DNA of 13,562 nucleotides from an uncultured Collinsella sp. (GTDB taxonomy: Bacteria; Actinomycetota; Coriobacteriia; Coriobacteriales; Coriobacteriaceae): positions 1 through 13,562 of the forward strand of contig CABRZN010000047.1 in NCBI GenBank assembly GCA_902475445.1, written 5' to 3'. Positions 1 through 4,933 of the stretch are shown here, piece after piece. Numbering within the stretch: the first letter of the stretch is position 1; each line of letters starts with the position of its first letter. The notes below the pieces were generated by a model, which did no database searches, was not told where the DNA came from, and saw only the letters and a program-made list of their open reading frames with translations. A program made the position numbers and the translations under genes.

Positions 1-55
1 AACCCTGGACCTTGGGATTAAGAGTCCCCTGCTCTACCAACTGAGCTAACGACCC
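1..55 (-). tRNA. tRNA-Lys (CUU anticodon), 3' part cut off by window edge
   Basis: Read on the minus strand, this stretch gives the acceptor 5' strand GGGTCGT, a D arm and an anticodon loop CTCTTAA with anticodon CTT, decoding the lysine codon AAG. The T arm is cut off by the window edge. All 55 visible bases match the complete copy at 120-174, so this is a second copy of the same gene. It lies downstream of that copy in the same direction and is probably co-transcribed with it. Confidence 0.95.
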
Positions 56-59
56 AAAG

Positions 60-85
60 CTAAAGTCCGTTATGACGGACTTTAG
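60..85 (-). other. Perfect 11-bp hairpin between the two tRNA-Lys genes
   Basis: The bases CTAAAGTCCGT at 60-70 and their exact reverse complement at 75-85 flank a 4-nt loop. The hairpin fills much of the 43-nt spacer between the tRNA-Lys copies. On the transcribed (minus) strand it is followed only by CTTT, a poor U-tract. It could be a weak terminator or attenuator, or a processing or folding element of the tRNA precursor; the sequence does not decide which. Confidence 0.6.
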
Positions 86-98
86 AGGAGATATCGTG

Positions 99-174
99 TG
101 GTGGGCCGTCAGGGGGTCGAACCCTGGACCTTGGGATTAAGAGTCCCCTGCTCTACCAACTGAGCTAACGACCC
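99..174 (-). tRNA. tRNA-Lys (CUU anticodon), complete, with encoded CCA
   Basis: A 76-nt minus-strand cloverleaf. The acceptor GGGTCGT pairs with ACGGCCC (one T-G wobble), followed by discriminator A and an encoded CCA. The D stem is GCTC/GAGC, and the T stem CAGGG/CCCTG is perfect. The anticodon loop CTCTTAA carries CTT at + strand 139-141. Position 27-43 of the anticodon stem is a G-A mismatch, so that stem has only four standard pairs. The gene lies 22 nt downstream of tRNA-His and 43 nt upstream of an identical copy. Confidence 0.97.
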
Positions 175-196
175 GATATCAACACGAAGCAAGAAC

Positions 197-274
197 TGGG
201 GTGGGTAAAGGGACTCGAACCCTCGACCTACGGGACCACAACCCGTCGCTCTAGCCAACTGAGCTACACCCACC
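197..274 (-). tRNA. tRNA-His (GUG anticodon), with encoded G-1 and CCA
   Basis: A minus-strand cloverleaf with acceptor GTGGGTG pairing with TACCCAC, D stem GCTC/GAGC and anticodon loop TTGTGGT (anticodon GTG). The discriminator is C73 and CCA is encoded. A G immediately before position 1 (+ strand 274) is the extra G-1 typical of histidine tRNAs and can pair with C73. It is the first gene of the tRNA cluster here, with a promoter-like sequence just upstream at 301-329. Confidence 0.97.
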
Positions 275-300
275 GTGTCCTGTGCGCTTCGCGCTCGACT

Positions 301-329
301 ATTATTGCAAGGAACGCCACGCGATGCAA
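301..329 (-). promoter_or_regulatory. Probable promoter of the tRNA-His/Lys cluster
   Basis: On the minus strand a -35 element TTGCAT (324-329) and a -10 element AATAAT (301-306, five of six consensus bases) are 17 bp apart. The expected start is around 294, about 20 nt before tRNA-His. Spacing and position are good for a sigma-70 type promoter; no experiment supports it. Confidence 0.55.
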
Positions 330-360
330 GCCCCAATTTTCAAGAATTTTGAAAAGAGTT

Positions 361-431
361 TTTCGAGACCATTTCGAGCATTTCCCACCTGTTTCATAGG
401 AGTAAACTTGCCCCACTGCAAATGCTCGAAA
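361..431 (+). promoter_or_regulatory. Three TTTCGAG half-sites / 12-bp dyad before the aminotransferase
   Basis: TTTCGAG occurs at 361-367 and 372-378, 11 bp (about one helical turn) apart, and inverted as CTCGAAA at 425-431. The last two extend to a perfect 12-bp inverted repeat, TTTCGAGCATTT (372-383) against AAATGCTCGAAA (420-431). The right arm overlaps the start of the Shine-Dalgarno sequence. This could be an operator for a dimeric regulator or, if transcription begins upstream of 372, an mRNA hairpin that masks the ribosome site. I could not identify a convincing promoter for the gene in this gap. Confidence 0.4.
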
Positions 432-434
432 GGA
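429..434 (+). promoter_or_regulatory. Ribosome binding site fixing the aminotransferase start
   Basis: AAAGGA lies 5 nt before ATG 440. The upstream in-frame ATG at 422 would put this site inside the coding region and has no purine-rich sequence of its own, so 440 is preferred. Confidence 0.75.
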
Positions 435-439
435 CCGGC

Positions 440-1621
440 ATGAAAGAACTCTCCAACCGCACGGCAACGTTTACCGATTCCGTCATCCGTCGCATGACGC
501 GCATCTCCAACAAGTATGGCGCCGTCAACCTGTCACAGGGCTTCCCCGACTTTGATCCCCCGGCGCAGCTGCTCAATAGCCTCAGCACCATCGCCACCGA
601 CCCCAAGCCGCTCTACCACCAGTACTCCATTACCTGGGGCTCCCAGGCCATGCGCGAGGCGCTTGCCGCCAAGCAGGAGCACTTTATGGGCATGCCGATC
701 AACCCCAACGAGAACATCGTGGTCACCTGCGGCTCCACCGAGGCTATGATGGCCGCCATGATGACGGTCACAAACCCCGGCGACAAGGTCGTCATCTTCT
801 CGCCGTTCTACGAGAACTACGGCGCCGACACGATCCTCTCGGGTGCGGAGCCCATCTACGTGCCGCTCAACCCGCCCACCTTTGACTTCGACCGTGGGAT
901 CCTCGAGGCGGCCTTCCGCGACAACGATCCCAAGGCGATTGTCCTATGCAACCCGTCCAACCCCTGCGGCAAGGTCTTTACCCGCGAGGAGCTCACCTTT
1001 ATCGCCGACCTGTGCAAGAAGTACGACGCCTACTGCATCACCGACGAGGTGTACGAGCACATCGTCTACGCTCCCCACGAGCACGTCTATATGGCCACGC
1101 TGCCCGGCATGTTCGAGCGAACCATCAGCTGCAGCTCGCTGTCTAAGACGTACTCCATCACCGGCTGGCGTCTGGGCTACACTATCGCCCCTGCCGAAAT
1201 CACCGAGCGCATCAAGAAAGTCCACGACTTCCTCACCGTCGGCGCCGCCGCGCCCCTGCAGGAAGCCGTCGTCACTGCCCTCAATTTCGACGACAGTTAT
1301 TACCAGGAGGCCCTCGACCTCTACACCGCCAAGCGCGACCTATTCTGTCAGGGGCTCGATAGCATCGGTCTTGAGCACAACGTGCCGCAGGGCGCCTACT
1401 ACGTGATGATGGATATCTCGGAGTTTGACTATGACAGCGACCTCGACTTCTGTGAGGATTTGGCCTCCAAGGTGGGCGTGGGCGCCGTTCCGGGCTCGAG
1501 CTTCTTCCGCGAGCCCGTCAACCATCTGATTCGTTTCCACTTTGCCAAGCGAGACGAGACGCTCAACGCGGCGCTTGAGAACCTCAAGTCGCTACGTGAT
1601 AAAATCAACCCGCGCGGGTAA
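440..1621 (+). CDS. PLP-dependent class I/II aminotransferase
   Basis: A 393-residue cytosolic fold-type I aminotransferase of normal length. It should transfer the amino group of an amino acid to a 2-oxo acid using pyridoxal phosphate. Visible motifs in order: substrate-side GFPDFDPP near the N-terminus; NPSNPCGK with Asn174; the PLP-ring Asp202 in TDEVYEH; the Schiff-base Lys236 in SLSKTYSITGWRLGY; and the carboxylate-binding Arg365 in LIRFHF. The start region and motif wording resemble the aspartate/methionine/kynurenine aminotransferase group rather than histidinol-phosphate or MalY types. The exact substrate cannot be read from sequence. The gene is divergent from the tRNA cluster and ends in its own strong terminator, so it is probably a single-gene unit. 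Upstream half-sites at 361-431 suggest specific control. Confidence 0.93.
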   Translation: MKELSNRTATFTDSVIRRMTRISNKYGAVNLSQGFPDFDPPAQLLNSLSTIATDPKPLYHQYSITWGSQAMREALAAKQEHFMGMPINPNENIVVTCGSTEAMMAAMMTVTNPGDKVVIFSPFYENYGADTILSGAEPIYVPLNPPTFDFDRGILEAAFRDNDPKAIVLCNPSNPCGKVFTREELTFIADLCKKYDAYCITDEVYEHIVYAPHEHVYMATLPGMFERTISCSSLSKTYSITGWRLGYTIAPAEITERIKKVHDFLTVGAAAPLQEAVVTALNFDDSYYQEALDLYTAKRDLFCQGLDSIGLEHNVPQGAYYVMMDISEFDYDSDLDFCEDLASKVGVGAVPGSSFFREPVNHLIRFHFAKRDETLNAALENLKSLRDKINPRG

Positions 1622-1645
1622 GGACGGTCAGTAACTAAAGGCACT

Positions 1646-1688
1646 AAAGAAACCTCGTGAACCCGTTGGGCCATGAGGTTTCTTTTTA
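1646..1688 (+). terminator. Intrinsic terminator after the aminotransferase
   Basis: A perfect 11-bp stem (1646-1656 with 1675-1685, left arm AAAGAAACCTC) and an 18-nt loop run into a TTTTT tract. It lies 25 nt after the stop codon, which separates the aminotransferase from the kinase gene transcriptionally. Confidence 0.9.
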
Positions 1689-1716
1689 TAGCGACCTCAT
1701 TTATTTTTTAGAGCGC

Positions 1717-1722
1717 TATACT
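1717..1722 (+). promoter_or_regulatory. Possible -10 element for the ROK kinase gene
   Basis: TATACT matches five of six consensus -10 bases and lies about 35 nt before the start codon, downstream of a strong terminator, so a promoter is expected here. No good -35 hexamer is seen at 16-18 bp spacing, which keeps confidence low. Confidence 0.35.
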
Positions 1723-1757
1723 TTAGTCACGGAGCAACTCGTCCAGAGAGGAATACT

Positions 1758-2648
1758 ATGGCAGAGCAGCAGCTTATCGGAGCGCTCGAGGCCGGCGGCA
1801 CCAAGATGGTCTGCGCCACGGGCTATGCAGACGGCACGGTCCTGGAACGCGAGCAGATTGCGACCACGACCCCGCAGGAGACCGTTGAGGCCGTCAACGC
1901 ATGGTTTGCCGACAAGGACATCGCCGCGCTGGGCATCGGCGCCTTTGGCCCCACCGCAGTCAACCCTGCCTCGTCCCAATACGGCAAGATCCTGGAGACG
2001 CCCAAAACGGCATGGCGCTACTTTGACCTGCTGGGCACCATCCAAAACGAGCTCAATATTCCCTGCGGCTACGACACCGACGTCAACGTCGCCTGCCTGG
2101 GCGAGGTCACCTTTGGTTGCGCCCAGGGCCTCACTGACGTGGTGTATCTGACCATCGGTACCGGCGTGGGCGCCGGCGTGCTCTCGGGCGGTAAGCTCGT
2201 GCACGGCATGATGCATCCCGAGGCCGGCCACATCCTGGTCACGCGCGACCCGCGCGACACCATCGGCGAGCACAGCGGCTGCCCCTTCCACGACAACTGC
2301 CTCGAGGGCCTCATCGCCGGTCCCGGCGTCAAAAAGCGCTGGGGTGGCAAGAGCGCCGGAGAGATGGCCGATGACCCGGAGGCCATGGACCTGCTCGCCG
2401 GCTATCTGGCGCAGGCGCTCATGACCTACATCCTGTGCTACGCACCGCAAAAGATCGTCATCGGTGGCGGCGTGGCCGACCACACCCCCATCGTGCCGCT
2501 CGCGCGCAAGAAGTGCGCCGAGATGCTCAACGGCTACATCGTCACGCCCGAGATGGCCGACATTGATAGCCATATCGTCAACAACAGCCTCGAGGGCAAA
2601 CAGGGCATTATGGGCTGCTTGGCCCTGGGCGCTCAGGCGCTTCAGTAG
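1758..2648 (+). CDS. ROK-family sugar kinase, probably fructokinase
   Basis: A 296-residue cytosolic kinase of the ROK (repressor, ORF, kinase) family, without the N-terminal DNA-binding domain of ROK repressors. It should phosphorylate a hexose with ATP. The phosphate-binding loop EAGGTK is at residues 11-16, and the likely catalytic base Asp108 is in GYDTDVN. TIGTGVGAG is near 132-140. The ROK zinc site is complete: His158 in HPEAGH, then Cys175, His178 and Cys181 in CPFHDNC. A second glycine-rich motif, IVIGGGVA, is at about 213-220. The wording and zinc cluster fit the Bacillus ScrK/YdhR-type fructokinase best; mannokinase or glucokinase remain possible. A Shine-Dalgarno AGAGAGGA lies 5 nt before the ATG. 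No sugar transporter or hydrolase is adjacent, so context does not narrow the substrate. Confidence 0.9.
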   Translation: MAEQQLIGALEAGGTKMVCATGYADGTVLEREQIATTTPQETVEAVNAWFADKDIAALGIGAFGPTAVNPASSQYGKILETPKTAWRYFDLLGTIQNELNIPCGYDTDVNVACLGEVTFGCAQGLTDVVYLTIGTGVGAGVLSGGKLVHGMMHPEAGHILVTRDPRDTIGEHSGCPFHDNCLEGLIAGPGVKKRWGGKSAGEMADDPEAMDLLAGYLAQALMTYILCYAPQKIVIGGGVADHTPIVPLARKKCAEMLNGYIVTPEMADIDSHIVNNSLEGKQGIMGCLALGAQALQ

Positions 2649-2730
2649 CAGACGCACCCACAGGGCGTGGCGCGCCCGGCAAATCCGACCTACGGAACGA
2701 CGCCACCACGCCTCATATAAGCCCTCAAAT

Positions 2731-2777
2731 AAAAAAGGCCGCCTAGGACCAAACAATACGTCCTAGGCGGCTTTTTT
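2731..2777. terminator. Bidirectional terminator between ROK kinase and VanZ genes
   Basis: A 12-bp perfect stem (2738-2749 with 2760-2771, GCCGCCTAGGAC and complement) is flanked by six As on the left and six Ts on the right, so it can terminate in both directions. The two genes converge here. The TAG stop of the VanZ gene and its last codons lie inside the right arm. Confidence 0.93.
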
Positions 2778-3212
2778 GGCGCGCATCAGCGGCCGTAAGA
2801 GATATCGGAGCACAACGCCCGTTGCCGCACCACAGCAGTCGATCATCACATCGGTGATCATGCCGGCGCGTCCCGGCACAAAGAGCTGAATCGTCTCGTC
2901 GATCGAGGGAATCAGCAGCAGGAACACCGCCGTGGGCAGCAACACGTCAAAGGTGCGCCGGCCCTCAAAATCAAAGGCGTGCGTTGCCAAGATGCCGAGC
3001 ACCATATACTCGGTAAAATGCGCGCATTTGCGAACAACAAAGTTGGTCACCCATTCATATGGAAGTCCCACGCTGTGCAGGAAACCGCGGATAGCTTCCA
3101 TGACCGTTAGGCTCAGCGAGCCCGACCCCGAGCCGGGAACCAGCGAATTGCCCCAGATCAAGAGCGCCATCAGGCAGGTCACGACCGCCCATTTTCGATT
3201 GATCTTAACCAT
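2763..3212 (-). CDS. VanZ-like family membrane protein
   Basis: A 149-residue integral membrane protein with four predicted hydrophobic segments, around residues 8-26, 58-80, 88-106 and 118-141. VanZ family signatures are visible: RKCAHFTEYMVLG near 61-73, and IDETIQLFVPGRAG followed by a conserved Asp in TDVMID. VanZ of vancomycin-resistance clusters raises teicoplanin resistance, but most chromosomal VanZ-like proteins have no known function, so drug resistance should not be assumed. The start ATG is 7 nt after the stop of the preceding gene. The best purine-rich sequence, GGAGG, ends 13 nt before the ATG, which is rather far, so translation may depend on coupling to the upstream gene. The 3' end overlaps the terminator stem. 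Confidence 0.88.
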   Translation of the reverse strand: MVKINRKWAVVTCLMALLIWGNSLVPGSGSGSLSLTVMEAIRGFLHSVGLPYEWVTNFVVRKCAHFTEYMVLGILATHAFDFEGRRTFDVLLPTAVFLLLIPSIDETIQLFVPGRAGMITDVMIDCCGAATGVVLRYLLRPLMRAKKAA

Positions 3213-3219
3213 GCAGAAG

Positions 3220-4620
3220 TTATGCCTCCGCGCGGAGCGGCGCGAAGCTGGCGGTACCGCCCTCGATAACGCTCAGATAGGCACGGCCCGTACGCTTGGC
3301 GGTAGAGGACTGCAGGCGCTCGATCTCTTCCTCGAGGATCTGATTGACGCGCTCGTGACGACGGTTTTCCATAATGCCGGCGGCAATAGCCTCGGCCCGC
3401 TCGATGCTCTCGCGCGAGATACGGGCAGTATCCTCGGGGAACACAGCGCTGTGACGGCCGACATAGGCGGGGGCAGCAGGCTGAGGGGCAGCGACGGGAG
3501 CGGGCGCTGCAACAGGAGCGGGCTCGTCAATCTCATCCAGAATCGCGGTGGCGGCGGCCCACATGTCCTCGTGGCCCGAGTAATCGGCCATGGGGACATC
3601 AACCTCGAGCGAGGCGTCCGGAAGGTCGCCGGTGTCGATGCGATCTTGGGCATCAATCGATGCGGTGATGGCTGCAGGCTCATCGAGGTCATCGAGATCG
3701 ATGTCCGCGGCACCGGAAATGATAGGCATGCTGGCGAGGTTTGCGTTGTACGGCGCAGCCTCAGCCGCCTGCTGCTGGGCAGGAGCGCCCCAAAGCGAGC
3801 TTTCGGCGGCACGGCGGGCGGCAACGGCCTCCTCGTCCGCGGTCATGTCTTCATCAACGTACGAATTATCGGCAGAAGCGTTCGCGTCCGCCGAGGTAGC
3901 GCTGTAGGCGTTATTGGCTGCCGCGTTGGCAACGAGTGCCACGAAAGCCGCCGTGCTGCCCGCAGGGGCGGCCTGGGAGCCCGACACGGCACGCGCCGCG
4001 GCGGCGATGTCGTCGCGATTGAAGGAGCCGGTCTGCCCGCCGTTGGTGAGCTCGTCGATGGCGACTTGATAGACGTCGCGCGAGCGCGCAGGGTCGCAGC
4101 TAACCGGCGAATCGTCGTCGAGCATGCTGTCGATCATGGACCAAGCCTCGGCCTCGTCCATAGCATCTGCGGCTCGAGCGATGGTAGGAACACCATCGTC
4201 GGCATGACGGCGCTGGAACGCACCGGTCAGGCCGGAAAGGAATGCCGAGGTAGACTGCTCCGACTGAGCCTGAGAAGCAGAAGTCGCAGCGTATGGAGTC
4301 GCATCCTGCTGCTGAGCTGGAATCGAGGCGGTCTTGAACTCGCTTTGATGCTGATTGAGATTGGCGGCACCGCCCATGGCATCGGGCTGGAACAGACGCT
4401 CTTCACGCTGCGCACGATACTCGGAGATACCCAGCGAGGCGGCATAGATACCCACGCCCGCCACCGCGCCCACGGCGAAGGGAACCGCACCCGCCACGAC
4501 CGTCTCGTTCACCGACGAAAACGGCAGCGTCGCGGCATACATAACCACGGGAGCGGCAAGGCCGATCCCGCACGAAAGTCCGGCAAGGACTGCTCGTTGT
4601 GTTGCATCAGAAGAAGCCAT
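3220..4620 (-). CDS. Unrecognised two-pass membrane protein with long disordered acidic tail
   Basis: A 466-residue protein of unknown family. Two hydrophobic segments lie at about residues 8-30 and 39-64, followed by a basic stretch (EYRAQREER). This suggests a short hairpin in the membrane with both ends in the cytoplasm. Residues about 80-390 are low-complexity, rich in Ala, Asp, Gln and Pro, and should be disordered. Two acidic segments with a tryptophan and hydrophobic residues stand out: around 155-172 (AWSMIDSMLDDD) and 350-367 (MWAAATAILDEIDE). The C-terminal 395-440 is strongly helical and charged (RISRESIERAE... ILEEEIERLQ). A role as a membrane-tethered scaffold is only a guess. 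The ATG at 4620 has a good ribosome site; a TTG nine codons upstream is an alternative. It probably forms an operon with the VanZ gene 7 nt downstream. Confidence 0.8.
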   Translation of the reverse strand: MASSDATQRAVLAGLSCGIGLAAPVVMYAATLPFSSVNETVVAGAVPFAVGAVAGVGIYAASLGISEYRAQREERLFQPDAMGGAANLNQHQSEFKTASIPAQQQDATPYAATSASQAQSEQSTSAFLSGLTGAFQRRHADDGVPTIARAADAMDEAEAWSMIDSMLDDDSPVSCDPARSRDVYQVAIDELTNGGQTGSFNRDDIAAAARAVSGSQAAPAGSTAAFVALVANAAANNAYSATSADANASADNSYVDEDMTADEEAVAARRAAESSLWGAPAQQQAAEAAPYNANLASMPIISGAADIDLDDLDEPAAITASIDAQDRIDTGDLPDASLEVDVPMADYSGHEDMWAAATAILDEIDEPAPVAAPAPVAAPQPAAPAYVGRHSAVFPEDTARISRESIERAEAIAAGIMENRRHERVNQILEEEIERLQSSTAKRTGRAYLSVIEGGTASFAPLRAEA

Positions 4621-4623
4621 GAG

Positions 4624-4631
4624 CTCTCCCC
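4624..4631 (-). promoter_or_regulatory. Ribosome binding site fixing the start at 4620
   Basis: On the minus strand GGGGAGAG lies just before ATG 4620, with GGGGA 6 nt from it. The upstream TTG at 4647 has no comparable site, so the shorter form is chosen. Confidence 0.7.
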
Positions 4632-4756
4632 ATCTTCCAGCACCCAAATCGCATCATTCAGTTGGCTGCGCGAGAGAAGATGAAGCGGGGCTATGCCCCA
4701 AAGCAACGGTATATGATTCGTTTCATCTGCGTTTTCCGTCGCGAAGCTTAAAAGCT

Positions 4757-4785
4757 ATTATGCGAAACCGCCCTGCCGATTGCAA
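4757..4785 (-). promoter_or_regulatory. Probable promoter for the two-gene membrane-protein unit
   Basis: On the minus strand a -35 element TTGCAA (4780-4785) and a -10 element CATAAT (4757-4762, five of six) are 17 bp apart. Transcription would start near 4750 and leave a leader of about 130 nt before ATG 4620. The leader holds a small 5-bp GGGGC/GCCCC hairpin at 4687-4699 but nothing I recognise as a riboswitch. Confidence 0.5.
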
Positions 4786-4861
4786 GCGACGATGTCGGAT
4801 TGAAACGGGAAACCTGCTGCTCGTCGGTCTTACGGTCAAAAATAAGCGCGGAGCGGCGCTA

Positions 4862-4896
4862 TGGAAAAGGGCCGAGGCTCAAAGCCCCGACCCTTT
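4862..4896 (-). terminator. Intrinsic terminator of rho
   Basis: On the minus strand a 13-bp stem with two wobble pairs (4867-4879 with 4883-4895) and a 3-nt loop is followed by TTTTCC. It starts about 40 nt after the rho stop codon and separates rho from the membrane-protein unit. Confidence 0.85.
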
Positions 4897-4933
4897 ATCG
4901 CATTGATGACTATCGCTGCGTGTGGATGACAAC

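Noticed and set aside
1758..2648. ROK protein as a transcriptional repressor (NagC/XylR type)
   Set aside because: The protein begins directly at the phosphate-binding loop and has no helix-turn-helix domain, so it is a kinase.
2763..3212. VanZ-like gene as evidence of a glycopeptide-resistance cluster
   Set aside because: No vanRSHAX-type genes are nearby, and chromosomal VanZ-like proteins are widespread without a resistance role.
2932..4683. 583-codon open frame on the plus strand
   Set aside because: It lies antisense to the VanZ-like and two-pass membrane genes, has no family motif and no ribosome site, and its Arg/Gly-rich composition is what a GC-rich gene gives when read backwards.
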